Under the pieces are notes generated by a model. That model was not told the DNA's origin and did not search any database. It saw only the letters and a list, made by a program, of their open reading frames with translations. The translations under genes were made by a program, and so were the position numbers. Positions 1-12,500 of a stretch of DNA of 64,000 nucleotides are shown in pieces. The stretch's first letter is position 1. Each line of letters opens with the position of its first letter. This DNA is from Leuctra nigra (Eukaryota; Arthropoda; Insecta; Plecoptera; Leuctridae), in assembly GCA_934045905.1 (NCBI GenBank), contig OW203771.1:2976001-3040000 (forward strand). The letters run 5' to 3'.

Positions 1-310
1 AACTTTTAAAATAGTACACGTTGGTATTTTTTCAATTTTTTTCCTGATAGTACCTATGTGCTATACATACGTATGTCTACCAGAAAAAAGTTTTTTGTTA
101 AAATCTAACGGAGCAAAAAATTTAAACTTCAATTTAGCTTTAAAATGACACTATTTTACTTGGCTGTCATAAGATAACGGGGGAGACAACTCAAATTATC
201 TCAGAAACTATATAAGAGAAGTGTTTCATTTTTGCAGGGATCATCAATAAGAAGTACAAAAAATTATGAAAATCTGAGACTATGCCTCGAGTGATTGCGC
301 AACATTAATC
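1..310. repeat. Dispersed repeat fragment (family M), cut by the window edge
   Basis: The stretch containing 'tagtacacgttggtatttt' matches the segment around 58330-58360 ('tagcacacgttggtattatt') and, inverted, 46395-46425. The 46 kb copy is bounded by TTAA on both sides, so this is probably a TTAA-flanked non-autonomous DNA element. The left end lies outside the window. It sits in the intron downstream of the head exon at 509-1075. Confidence 0.5.
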
Positions 311-508
311 TTAGCGAGTTTGTTGAGTTGAGATAACACTACAACAGGTTAACAGCTAAACGAATTTTGTATTTAAATTGACTAGAAAGAACCCAAGAAA
401 ACACACCCTAAACAGGAAATAACAATTACACATCTGCTAAGTCCCTCGATTACTCAAATGACGTCTGACCCGTTTGGATTCTGACAGCCCACATGCCGCT
501 GGACTCAC

Positions 509-1075
509 CCCACTGAACGCTGTAGTTTTGTTCTCATCTCTGATGAGTCTGTACGACAGAGACTTGAGTCCCGAGCATCTCCCCAGCGCCTCATAGCTCT
601 CAGGTACAGTCACTTGGTACAGCTTCACAGTCTCCAACTTGCGACACACTTGACCGATCAACACGCACATGTCACGCTCACACTTCGTCACGTGAGATAA
701 ATCAAGTTTCACCACATTCCTCAGTTCACGTGAGTTCAGACTGATGCGATGAGACGGCGCGAATTTCCTTAGATTCTCGTGGAAGAAGATTGAATGGATG
801 TAGACATCGTAATCGTTTCTCTTCAGTTTGACTCTAGGAGACTTTAGAACTGCTTCGTGAAGTGAATCCCACATTGAAGGAAGAACGCCGTCGACGAGAA
901 CTTGTTGAACTCTTTTCAGAACTTGTTTCTTGTTGTCGGTTGACTTGAAGCAACAAGTGAATGGACGTTGTCTGAGTTTCATGTCCTCCATGTTTAGAAG
1001 TGATGTTTGAATGAGTTGAACCACGGCTGATGTGGAGAGTGTTGACAAGCTCGGAGGCTGCTTGTGAGGAGGCAT
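509..1075 (-). CDS. LRR-like protein, head exon (paralogue B); tail exon beyond the left edge
   Basis: Minus-strand coding exon of 189 codons from an ATG at 1075 (MPPHKQPPSL) to a GT-AG donor 'gtgagt' just after codon GGG (phase 0). A splice acceptor (attgttacag) lies seven bases before the ATG, so a 5' UTR intron is likely. The protein resembles the exon at 13930-14484 along its length: GVLPSMWDSLHEAVL near the middle, HENLRKF, LRNVVKLDLS, CRKLETVKL and GLKSLSYRLIR near the end. These L-x-x-L-x-L periods are typical of RNI-type leucine-rich repeats. Its tail exon must lie left of the window. Function is unknown; an F-box-like or adaptor role is only a guess. Confidence 0.65.
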
Positions 1076-1168
1076 GGCAACGCTGTAACAATACAACAGA
1101 GTCAGGATCTCTGTGTACCTCAGAGGTAGAAGGCCGGAGGTCATTTCAATGATTCTTGAGTGGAGTTC

Positions 1169-1861
1169 CGGTCATATATTTTTTCCCGCCAACAGTAGTT
1201 TTGGAGCGGTTTTAGAGGGAAATTCGAAATATTAATTGCTATATTTGGCAAACGGTTATGAATATCGAAAAAGCAAGAAAGACATGACATGTATAGACCA
1301 TTTTAAATATTATCTCGGTGGCTCTGCTTTCTAAGAAAAATCATATGCAGTATTATTTCCAGACACCTTAGTCCCTGTTTTACCTATTGTTGAAACAGGG
1401 ACTAAGGTGTCTGGAAATCAAACTGCATTATGATTTTTCTTAGAAAGCAGAGCCACCGAGATAATATTTAAAATGGTCTATTGAACCTTTATTTACATTT
1501 TCAAGGTTTTATTGAACCTTGATCTGTATTTTCATCGCTAACTGTCATAACTTTGCTCCTACTAAGTATGTGGTCAGCATTGGTCGTGCACGAAAACGCT
1601 CCGTGCGAGCGACGACAAAAAACGGTCGAGAAACCGTTTTCGGGCGTTTTCGTGCCCGACAAATGCTGACCACATAGTAGGAGCAAAGTTATGACAGTAA
1701 GCGATGAAAATGTAGATAAAGGTTCAATACATGTCATGTCTTTCTTGCTTTTTCGATATTCATAACCAAATAACCATATTGCCAAATATGGCAATTTATA
1801 TTTCGAATTTCCCTTTAAAACCGCTCCAAAACTACTTTTGGTGGGAAAAAATATGTGACCG
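1169..1861. mobile_element. Nest of foldback MITEs (outer palindrome plus two inner ones)
   Basis: The outer arms pair 1169-1293 with 1730-1861 (ends CGGTCATATATTTTTTCC and its complement; inner ends GCAAGAAAGACATGACATGTA). The middle is filled by two further palindromes. Inner A at 1294-1480 has arms TAGACCATTTTAAATATTA. Inner B, about 1481-1729, has arms TTGAACCTT...TTTTCATCGC around a GC-rich centre. Nothing here supports a protein gene; the open frame across 1501-1887 on the minus strand is a by-product. Confidence 0.8.
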
Positions 1862-3261
1862 CCCTTAACCAGTAATTCTGTCTTCATGTAATCATATTTG
1901 TAATGATGACATGATTCATTGTGTAAGAGAATACTTCAATATAATTGTATTTAAAGCAATTAAAAATTTTGGGATATTTCGTCATGTTTTTGTTTTTGAT
2001 GAAAATTTGTTAAGTTATTGTCGTGATGAAGATTTTGATATAAAAATCGAAACTGTTGCAACGCTTAGTCGGGAAGATTGACTTACGCCCTTCTACTACT
2101 GAGGCACAGAGTTATTTGAAGCACTTCGTCGGAGGCTGCTCGGAGGGTTGGGGAGTTGTTTGAATTGTTATGAACCCAGTGCTGGCATAATTGCTTACTT
2201 TTCAGTATCAACTTATTTGTACACATTAGAAGTTAAATCCTTACTATTATCATTTTGCTCGACATCTCTATCTTTATCCGTGTATTTAATACCTGAAGGC
2301 GTGTAGAGTAAATCATGTTTGAGCAATGTCTCACTCATCGACCCCTTAATTCTTTAAATGTGATAACAATTTGATTGGGTTCATTTTCATTAAGTCCATA
2401 TTACACTATACAATTCAAGTTGGACAATTTGAAATTCTAGGCAATGAAATATTGTTTTGAATGAAACTCTGAAATCCAATTGGCTTGTGGTTGAAATTGT
2501 CCAATTTGGAATGAATAGTGGAATATGGACTTTATCTACTATAATTTAAACAATTTTAAGATTTTATGAATTTTAAAATTGTAAAATTGTAAGACGATTT
2601 TTCAGTATAGGTACTTAAATTGAGATTTAAGTTTGTTGTATTCACGTATTGTATATAACTTCTGATCTTGAATTGTTTAATCTTCTTAAGTGTTTAATTG
2701 CTTGTATCGATCTTCTAATAATTATAAAACTATTTACAATCCTTATATTGGCACTTGCTACTGATAGTGATAATGCTTCATATAATGCTACTGATAATTG
2801 CTTCTGATTAGCCTGCTACTTAGACGGGATAAGGTGTAATAAATTGTCATCTATTTATAACGAGTGGATTGATTAATAATACAATATAACTTGTATGCTC
2901 ATTATCTGTATTAATGACTGTGTGAATAAGGTTCACAACTTGGAAAAATTGTTTTTAGTTAGTGCCTTATTTTTTAAAAATATGATAATTGTGTACATGT
3001 AACTGGATAATTTTAAATCATTTCATGCCGCACGAAATAAGTAGCTACGGTTTCAAAGAAAACTGTCAAAATTAAATTATATTTATCTGAAAAAATTACT
3101 GATTATCCTCTTTATTTTATCCCGTAACACAACATATTATTTAAACGTCTCAAATATTAAGAAAAATCGACTCAATATTTTTAATATTTTTTTTATAAGA
3201 TGTAGGTAAGTTAAATTTTGGATTAATAGTGAAATCCATGTTTGCTCATGGGAAATTTCAA
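1862..3261. other. Intergenic AT-rich DNA with one small MITE
   Basis: No exon, RNA or long open frame is seen. A short foldback lies at 2392-2532 (arms AAGTCCATATTAC and GAATATGGACTT, with CAATTCAAGTTGGACAATTT repeated inverted inside), consistent with a MITE of about 140 bp. Confidence 0.5.
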
Positions 3262-5040
3262 TAATTAATTAATTTATTTATTTATTGACAACGGGACCCA
3301 AGGGTCCCACAAGTGCAATACAATAAAAACACATTAAAAACAACATACTTACACAACAATAAAATCAGACTTAAAGTTCAAACAAAACAAGCAATGTATC
3401 AGAGAAATAGGTATCACATTATCACAATATTATATCACATGCCCCGACTAGATCTACAATAACGGCTTTAAAAATATCCAATGAACAGTTATTTATATCA
3501 ATTCTATCTTGAGGTAAAGTGTTAAAAGTTGAAAGAATTCTATTGATACACGAATATTTAAAAACATTAATGCGACTTCGACATGGGACAAATACATCTT
3601 TGTTTCGTGATTTACTTGGAACCCGAAAATTAATCAATTCTAAAAGTCTGTCGTCATAATAACTATTAACAATTTTATACAAGAAAAGTAAGTCAGTTAC
3701 AGTTCGCCTTTGGGCTAGGGTCGTTAAATTAAAATTCCTACAACTATCAAGATAATCCATACGGTGATATGGCACATGCGATTTGAAACACATTAACTTC
3801 ATAAATCTTTGTTGTACACTTTCAACACAGCTTGCATGATGGACGTGTGAGCCATTAGGGTTCCAAATGACTGTGGCGTACTCAACTTGAGGCCTCACAA
3901 GCGATACATACATACATCGAAGGGTTGATGACTTCAAGTCTTTTAGGCAGTTACGCTTGATGAACCCGAGCTGTTTAAAGGCCCTCGGAACAATGTTGCC
4001 AACGTGCTTATTATATGTGAGATCGCTGGAGACAGTCACCCCAAGATCACGAATGTGTTGCACTCTTGCCAACTGCCGACCATTAAGGTGATAGTCATGA
4101 ATACTAAAATTTTTCCTGTTTGTAAAAGTTAGAACACTACATTTATTAAAATTAAGATCAAGTTTCCACGTGTGGCACCAATGAGAAAGTGACAGAATAT
4201 CACTTTGAAGAAGATCGGAATCGGACGGCTCAAGGATGGGACGAAATAACTTTAAGTCGTCAGCATATAAAAGAGATTCTGAGTGTCTGATGCAGTCAGG
4301 AAGGTCATTTATGAACAATACAAATAGTAGAGGTCCCAAGATGGACCCCTGCGGCACACCGGAAGTAACCTCCACCGGTAAAGAAGAACCTGAATTGACC
4401 CTGACAGTTTGAGCCCGATGCTTAAGTAACTTGTGAATAAATCATGAAGCTTTCCACAAATTCCGAAACTTTTTAGTTTATATAGCAGAAGAGCATGGTC
4501 AACACTATCGAAGGCACACGACAAATCTGTGTAAATTGAGTCCACCTGTATTCTGCTGTTCATATTTCGCGCTATGTAATCAGTATACGCTGCCAGGTTC
4601 GTTACAGTAGACCGACGTTTCACAAAACCATGCTGTTCAGGGGCAATGCTGGAGGCAACATGGGCATAAACTCTTTTGTGTAAAAGACCCTCAAACACCT
4701 TAGAGATGATGGGAAGGAGAGATATTGGTCTATAGTTAGTTATCAAAGAACGACTACCCTTCTTTAACACAGGTGTCACAAGAGCAGTCTTCCAGCATGT
4801 TGGAAAGGCACCTGACCGGACTGCATGATTGAAAATATCCGCCAACGACCGAGAAATTACTGACCGACAATATTTGAGCATTGACACAGGAATGTTATCG
4901 GACCCTGGAGATTTTCCGTTTTTCAACCCTTTAAGGAAATGTTCGACCTCCGGTGCAGAAAAATGCACCGTTGACAAGTTATTATAGGTTTGTTCAGAAA
5001 CAGAGGGAAGATTATTTCCCAGCAATGAAACAGGAAGGAA
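3262..5040 (-). mobile_element. 5'-truncated non-LTR retrotransposon (reverse transcriptase fragment)
   Basis: Two overlapping minus-strand frames (4309-5025 and 3422-4375) encode one broken reverse transcriptase. The first frame shows NGKSPGSDNIP, NYRPISLLPIISKVFE and the D-containing motif A region (TDLSCAFDSVDH). The second shows GVPQGSILGPLLF (motif B) and the catalytic YADD (motif C), then a C-terminal region. A frameshift and stop near 4375-4440 separate them. No endonuclease domain is present, so the 5' end is truncated at about 5040. The 3' end carries a tail of TTTA/TAAT units at 3262-3287, typical of LINE insertion. The copy is dead. Clade (jockey/CR1-like) is not certain. Confidence 0.88.
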
Positions 5041-5431
5041 CTTTGTTTTAAAATATTTGGAAAATTTATTTCAAGTATCTTTTAAATTTTTTCCTGTAAC
5101 CAATGTTTTTATTTGTGTATTTGCATTAACAAGGCCCAGATTACACAATTTAATCAATTATTTGTATGATATTTGACCCACGATACACGCACGGGTAGAT
5201 ATACAAGGGAATACATGAATGGCATTTGAACAAAATCAATTGTTTGCTAAAAAAAAAAGTGACAAAATCCGTTTAATCGATCAATGATCAACTTTAAATG
5301 GTCATTGAAACACAAATTGTAGGATCTTTTGTTAATTTTGAGACATTAAGTCGGGCAAGAACTGAAAGAGATATGGAAGGATATTGTGATGGATGATGGT
5401 AATTATGATTGATGTTATGTTTCAGGAACAT
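5041..5431. other. Intergenic, nothing recognised
   Basis: AT-rich sequence between the LINE remnant and the G/C-run element, with no convincing exon, RNA or repeat. Confidence 0.4.
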
Positions 5432-5993
5432 AGGCGTGCGGAGAAGAAATCATTAGGGGGGGCCAACATGGACGCCGGCAGGGATTAATGACAGGGGGGG
5501 AAAGTCAACGGAAAAATATGCCACGGGTTAGGGGGGGGGGGGGTGTGGGGGGCGCGCCCTCCACCTTGCCCCGCAGGGAATTTTTTGGTTTTTTGACACT
5601 TTGAAATCGATTTTGAGACGCTCTGACGAGCATTTTCTTTACATTTTTTTTTTAATTTTACACACCTTTTCACTACAATAAGGTGAGGGGTGCATGCCCC
5701 AAAACATATTAAAAATACATTTATAGGGGAAAAACCTAGAAATTCATGAAAAAATCGTGTTTATGGAAGGTACTTTATAGGCATTGTTTTCCAAAATATT
5801 GTGTTTTTGATCAACCTAGTACTTGATTCCAGTGATTTGAGTAACTCCAGTGTGCCCCGCAGGGCGATTTTTTTGTTTAAAACCTTTTAAAACAAAATTT
5901 GACACTACAAGGACCACATTTTATAATTTTTTAGTTGAAGCTGAGCCATTAGGGGGGGCCAAGGCCCCCCCCCCCCCCCCCGTGCGCACGCCT
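5432..5993. mobile_element. G/C-run transposon copy with short TIRs
   Basis: The ends are imperfect inverted repeats, AGGCGTGCGGA at the left and GTGCGCACGCCT at the right. Long G runs lie near the left end and C runs near the right. The interior holds the phrase 'cccgcagggaattttttgg', which recurs near 7800-7950, 13600, 38900, 47620-47730 and 57040. This suggests a non-autonomous DNA element family. No protein is encoded. Confidence 0.6.
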
Positions 5994-6515
5994 TTCATCT
6001 ACGATATTCACCATGTTATTCATGATATCATGATCATGATATTCACCTACGAGACACGCGGTCCAAAGATAAGCTAGACTTTGGAACTCATCGAAGTAAA
6101 AAATTCAAGAACTGTTTTTTCTATTCAGCCTCAGTAGCATACTACACAACAACAACAGAAGAGCAGACCCTAAGTTTAAAAGCTTTCAAGACGCTCGTTA
6201 AGGATAAACTCGCTATCATTCAAGAAAGAGAATTCGTGAAGTAATGATATTGGAAGACGAGAATCAAGATTACATCCTGCTGAGAATGTTTTTTCAGTGG
6301 TTTTCCCTCAGCTATAAAGCAAATGCTTGGATGTTCTTCCAATATTACCACTGATATTGAAGCACAATTTTAATGACTATTATGAATTAAGAAGAAGTAG
6401 GTAAACGGTGAAGAGGTGAAGCAGCTGAAGAGAAGAGATGGATGTATGGAAGATCAACGACTCGATTGTTGAATACAGACCAATTGTGTACCTATTTTAT
6501 GTGCTCAATAAATTA

Positions 6516-6679
<164 letters not shown>

Positions 6680-7663
6680 TATGTTCAGGGAGACTCCACG
6701 GCGCTGCCGCGTTGATAAGCGAGCACTGAAAATGCATGACCCTGAACACAGCTCCCAGCAGTAAAGCGGGGAATAAAATTTCTGGTGAAACCAAGAGATC
6801 AATCTTGCTAGAAATCAATACGTATATGAACTGGATGGAAATTAATCATTTTTAAAAATGTTATCTTGAATAAAGAATAAAATAGAGACGCAAGCCACAT
6901 GTTTCAACTAGAAGTTTCAAACCGCTTTGAAATATCAATGAAGAGCGAATGTTCATTAAAAATATTGAAATGAATTGTATAAATAGAAATTCAGACATGG
7001 CTCTTGATTTGAAAATTTTATATAGGTGATATATATATACACGTTATATACGTTTTATGACATCATTAATCTCCATAAATTTCGAATACTCGCTGAGACG
7101 GCGATGAAACACAAAATTAAAATTAGACTCATTGAAATTCCCAAACATTCCCGTTCCGTCCCTATACTTGGCCATTACGTCAAATTGAAGTTAGCGGCAC
7201 ATTTAGCAGTTGCTCCGATCTTACCCACGAAATCGTCAAACTTCTGTAGGAACACGATGATGCTCGGTTTCAACAGACAGTGCGAGAATGTGATATCTTG
7301 TCAGAGCTGTCAAAGACGGACTGATTAGACGTAAACTCGACGCACATGTGTATTGGCGTGACAGCTGTAAATAGTTTGATATTAGTGATTACAATGATGT
7401 CGTTATCTCGAGGATTGTGGATAAGAGTGAGTGATCGTCAAGCGCTTGAGAGGATCCAGAAAGATGCTGCAGGAGATCACGGAAGAGTGGAGACTTGAGA
7501 GCAAGGATCGGAATGAGCTCAGGAAATAGTACCTAGTGAGAAGGTGACGCATCTTCGCCTCAGAGTGTTAGTGCTCTATGTCCAACTTTTCCACCCGGAG
7601 AGGGTTGAACTTTATGATTTTATTAACCCTATACAAGTGTTAACAGTATAAGAATATCTTCAT
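6680..7663. other. Intergenic; unassigned open frame at 7026-7328
   Basis: A 100-codon plus-strand frame starts in a TA-rich stretch at 7026. It has no recognisable domain, no clear splice sites and no homologue I know. Nothing else in this stretch supports a gene. Confidence 0.3.
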
Positions 7664-7997
7664 GGGCATCCACAGTGAAGGGGCAAGGGGGGGATGCTTG
7701 CCCCACCCCCTCTCATGGATGTCAGGAAAACGTTTTTTTTTTATGTTTTGCGCATAGTTTCATATTATAAAAAAAATCAAAATCATTATTTCAAAATGTC
7801 AAAAAAGCAACACATGCCCTGCGGGGCAAGAAGTGGCCCTCCACCAAACCTAAAGTGTCAAATTTGAATTGAATATTTCAACAAAATACACCTCATAGCG
7901 TAGCAAAATTGATTTCAAGTGTCCAAATACCAAAATCGTCCTGCGGGGCCACACCTCCCACGCCCCTCCCCCCCCCCCCCCCTTTGCGGACGCCAAT
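7664..7997. mobile_element. G/C-run transposon copy
   Basis: It is bounded by GGGCATCCACAG at the left and GCGGACGCC at the right. The interior contains GCCCTGCGGGGCAAG and a C-run, and shares the 'ccctgcggggc' blocks of the 5432-5993 family. Confidence 0.5.
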
Positions 7998-8610
7998 ATC
8001 CCATGAAACATATTACACCACATTTGATCTAAAACTTCATAGGTATTTATTTCTTCTAAATTATGTGTGAATTATTGACTCAGCACTATTGCCACTAATA
8101 CATTAATTTTTACAATCACCATCTCATTTTCTGCAATCATGCATGACAATCCAAATGGACGGATAAATGAGAAGAGCGGGAGAAGCAAACGCCGCAGCTC
8201 TCATGCTCACTTGAAAGAGGAAGATAGGAACTCAGTTGGAACATTATGTGTGTCAATTTCCTTTATTTTTCTCATGATTAAATTAATTTTCGGATTAACT
8301 CTCAAATTAAAAGGTAAATTTTCAAAATACATAGTAAAATAATTCAGTGACTAATTAGGTATACATTATAGTAAAAAAAATAAGAATGAACATACATTTC
8401 TTCTCATATTGAGAGCAAGAGTGGCTTGGTTGGAGGTGCCAGTTATGTTTTGTCAAATATTTGACCAGAAAAGCACATGTGAATTTATGAAAATGCTCAA
8501 TATTTGACAAATGTCATGACACTGCATCATACACAATATTAAAAATAATCAATGAACCACTTTGACACAATACATGTCTTAATTACACTTTAGTAAATTT
8601 CAATTAATAT

Positions 8611-9000
8611 TAAGAGGGCTTGGTAGTGAGCGTGGCCTTGACGAGTTTTTTAATCGATTTTTATCAATATCTTTTTCCAGTGTAATTGTTAACAAAATAG
8701 GGCTATGGACGTGAATTCAGAACAGTTCAATGAAAATAATTTCATAGTTTGGAATAAGCTATTAGTTTTATTGTGTCCAACAGGTGTTTAGAACCCAAAA
8801 AGTACTAAATTTTTGGGTTCTAAACACCTGTTGGACAAAATAATACTAATAACTTATTCCAAACTATGAAATTATTTTCATTGAACTGTTCTGAATTCAC
8901 GTCCATAGCCCTACTTTGTTAACAATTACACTGGAAAAAGATATTAATAAAAGTCGATTAAAAAACTCTTCAAGGTCAAACTCACTACCCAGCCGTCTTA
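8611..9000. mobile_element. Near-perfect 390-bp foldback MITE
   Basis: The two halves are reverse complements almost throughout: AAGAGGGCTTGGTAGTGAG at the left and CTCACTACCCAGCCGTCTT at the right, meeting at a hairpin centre 'gaacccaaaaagtactaaatttttgggttc' region near 8790-8825. TA flanks both ends. No coding capacity. It lies about 115 bp beyond the stop codon of the LRR tail exon. Confidence 0.9.
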
Positions 9001-9114
9001 ATTTGGCACTTTTGAATAAAGTAAATTGTCCCAGAATTAAAACGCATTAAATCGTGGATTAATAAACAGTACAATCAGTGATAATTAGTTCCAACCACTT
9101 ATAAACAACCATAA

Positions 9115-10011
9115 TTACACCACCACCATACCCGTCACACTCACAACAAAGTCCAGGTTACTTTCTACAACGTATTGACGAATCATCTGAACAAATCTAT
9201 CGAGCTTCCCATCCACGGCACATTCAAGTTCCAGATACTCGAAGTTCGGAAACTTTGTATAAATCTCTCTGAGCACGGTAGCCGACATCACAGCGGGGTG
9301 ATAATTACCGTTAACACTCAAATACTCTAGACTTTTCAGCCTTATCGACTTCATTAACTCAATGAAGAACTCATTTATGTCAACTTCACACATAACTACA
9401 GAAAACGAAGAGAGTTCCGAGACATGCGGTAGGAGTACTTTGAGAAGGTCGATTGGAGATTGGCCTTCCACAATGGATTCGATTGATAATTTCTCTAGTT
9501 TTGTCAACGACGATGGTATCATGTTCTCTGGATTGTACGAAGTGTTGGATGGGGGATCCATTTCTGACTGCCAGCAATATTTAAGTGTCAAATGTGTCAA
9601 ATTTGAACAAAATTTTGCTATTCGCTGTGCAGTTTCTTCGGGAATCAGTGGACTTTGCAAAGATAATTTCAACAAATGTCTTCCCTTCTTCTCGATGAAA
9701 TGATCGAAGGCGTCATCAAAGTACTTCAGACCGACGTCCAGTTCGTGGATCTCCAGAGAGCTTGTCGATAATGCTTCATAATATCCTATAATATCGTCTT
9801 CGCTGTCAGCGTCGTAATAACAGCTTGCTTTGAGACGTTCAATATGCGGACACAGTGCGATGATTCTGTTCATGATCTCGACGGTACAGTTATCTTCCTT
9901 GATGAAGCGAAGGTTGAGAGTCTTGGTAGAGTTGAGATTCAGCAGAACTTCGCCCATCCTCTCGTAACTGTAGAACTCGAGCAGAGGAAATAGATCCAGG
10001 GCCAGTTTAGC
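9115..10011 (-). CDS. LRR-like protein, second tail exon (alternative or paralogous 3' exon)
   Basis: Minus-strand exon of 298 codons plus stop, starting after acceptor 'ctgtcgacag' in phase 0 with AKLALDLFPLLE. It aligns with the exon at 12501-13403 throughout (MGEVLLNLNSTKTLNLR, RIIALCPHIERL, EALSTSSLEI.EL, FIEKKGRHLLKL, CEVDINEFFIELMKSI, VLREIY..FP). Leucine spacing fits RNI-type repeats. No head exon of its own lies between it and 12501, so it is either a duplicated terminal exon used with the head at 13930-14484, or the remnant of a paralogue that lost its head. No frame damage is visible. Confidence 0.68.
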   Translation of the reverse strand, partial: AKLALDLFPLLEFYSYERMGEVLLNLNSTKTLNLRFIKEDNCTVEIMNRIIALCPHIERLKASCYYDADSEDDIIGYYEALSTSSLEIHELDVGLKYFDDAFDHFIEKKGRHLLKLSLQSPLIPEETAQRIAKFCSNLTHLTLKYCWQSEMDPPSNTSYNPENMIPSSLTKLEKLSIESIVEGQSPIDLLKVLLPHVSELSSFSVVMCEVDINEFFIELMKSIRLKSLEYLSVNGNYHPAVMSATVLREIYTKFPNFEYLELECAVDGKLDRFVQMIRQYVVESNLDFVVSVTGMVVV

Positions 10012-12500
10012 CTGTCGACAGAATATCAGTCTTGTTCATTATTAAAATTTGGGAAGTACCTACTAGCGACATTAATTTTTTTAATAGGGTTTTCCTTTCA
10101 TTACAATTTATTTCAAAAGAGTAAATTGCAGAAATATGGTAATTTTATGTCATCCTGAGCATGTTTTACTTGAAATACGAAAATGTTTAAGGGCGGAAAT
10201 GGACAGAATTTTAAAATGTCATCTCGACATTCTTAGGTAGACATGCTTTAGACATGCTACAGACTTTATTTTAGAAAAATTGTTACACAAAATACCGAAA
10301 AAGGACTTCTTACTACCTAGGTAAATGGATTATGATTTTTCATGCCAAGTTTCAGCTTGATATGTTGAACGGTTATTCAATTAGGAACTTTTCTGTGAAT
10401 TGTCTTGAACCAGTTTGAATCGTACCGGATATTTTTTTGACTTTCCAAAATGGGTTGATTTCGCTAAATATCAGTGTGCCAGAGACATTGAGACATTGTG
10501 CCAGAGTCATTTTAGTAAAAGATTACTTCAATAACCGTATTTGTTGATATCAGTCAGATACAGGCTACAGCTTGACAAAAGTAAAAACAAAAACAACTCA
10601 AAGAATAAATTATATACAGAGGAAGATGTATCAAAACATATCGTATGAGAAAAAAAACATGGTTTAACATGGTATTATTATAATTAATAATAATACAAAA
10701 GAAAATGACAGCACAGCAGCTACTCCAAGGAACGTAATGGGGCCAATTTTTGATTTCATATTTAATAATTTGATATTTTAAAATATAAAATAGTAATATA
10801 AAATATGGTTATTATCCACTTTTATTCCATAAAAGCTATTTTCTAACTCTTAGAATGCATTAAATTTGATCAACTAAAATTTTACCTTAATTTAGATTTA
10901 ATCATATTTGAATTATCCCGCCATCAATGCGCGTAACTGAGACGCGGAGCAGCGCCTCTCATGGGCAATAGTGGAAACTTTTCGAATGCTTAAGGCGCGC
11001 GATTCAAATATCTATACTTTTCGTGAACAGCGGACCATAGAGCGGACCACTGAGTGCTATCATAGTACAAATTAATTATTCAAGTACTATGAAATTTTAG
11101 TGGTTTGGCGGGAGGGGGGGGGGGGGGGACATCTAGGGGAATGTAGAATTTTAAAAATTATTGATTCTAAACTGAACAAACTGAACTTAACAACCCTCTA
11201 AAAAAAAATTAAAAGTGTTTCTGGGACGCTAAAATAGATTTTAAAATATTTGGACTGCTCCAGTGACCTTCCTATGCATGGCAGTGGTTATGCCGCTTGA
11301 TCCATATTTTGTATGCCCGAAAAAATAAATCAAATAATGTTTTAACAAAATATTTGTGTGTGACTGGTGGAAGGTGATTATGCATATCCTGGGCACAGCC
11401 TTGGATTTTTTTCATGCAATTACTTCTTTTAGTTCGTTTAGAGTTGAGTTTTGGGCGTCTTTATATCCAAAATATAGCTCAAATTTCAAAATTAATAACA
11501 CACAAATTAATAATATATATCACATTGAGGGAACATTAAAAATATTATAATTTATTTAGGTATCAAATATTGGAAAATTTATATTCTCTCTGAAATCTAG
11601 AGATTTTTAATAAATTAATAAATTAATTTAGAACTAATTAATTATTTCGAGGGGTGCGTAATAGAACTACTGATGGGATCTATCAAAGAAGTGCTATGGA
11701 ATGTCCTATTGGTTGTATCAGGTCAGGTGGCTATAAGAGAGAAAGACAAAGGATTAGATACACTAAATGACGTTTATTTTTACTTTCATGAAATGGATTA
11801 CAAATGTAATGAGAATTAGATAGAAAAGCACCTACATTTACACATAAAAAGGACGTTTGAATGAAATATTTATTTTATATAATCTATAAAACCGAGAGTC
11901 AAGTGGTTAGTCTGTGAAAAGACTGTCTATGGCAATGCATACATAAATTATACCTAGGTAATATACATAAAAACACACATCATAAAATATTTTAACAATA
12001 ATTAAATGGCAACAATAAGTATTATGCAATGAGAGTAGTACATCAATCTAAAAAAATACTGTACCAACGTACCTACCTACAATATTAATAACTAAAAAGT
12101 AAAAATTATACTGATTAATTTGTATAAATCTTAAATAATTTTAATTCACTACCTATGCAATTAATCTTAGATAGATAAAATTTTATAATTTTCCCACGAT
12201 GTCTCTGTAAATCATAATCATGTACAGTACGGTTGAAGCACTCATGTATCTCATAATTTATTTATTATTACCTGTTATAAATTCTTTAAATCTAGATAAC
12301 CCCATAAAACACTCCATGTAAAAAGAGCAGCCAAGTTTCTCGTCTAAAAAATCTAAACATACTTCACTTTAAAGGTGACAGAAGATTATTAAAAGTTTCG
12401 AAAATATAATTAAAAACTTTGATTCTTTGGGGTAGGTACCTAAATGGATTAAATGGGTATATTTTGAACTCTCCCAGCATTTATTTTGCTCTAGGCAAAT
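10012..12500. other. Intron or intergenic DNA between the two LRR tail exons
   Basis: AT-rich with no supported exon. There is a G-run at about 11110-11129 and a GC-richer patch at 10918-11000. No TIR-bounded element was resolved. Confidence 0.4.

Noticed and set aside
552..575. CTGATGAG..CGACAGAGAC as a hammerhead core at 0.55 kb
   Set aside because: It lies within the coding LRR exon on the opposite strand and lacks the GAAA segment; chance match.
1501..1887. 128-codon minus-strand frame at 1.5-1.9 kb
   Set aside because: Runs through nested MITE arms; composition and position give no support for a protein.
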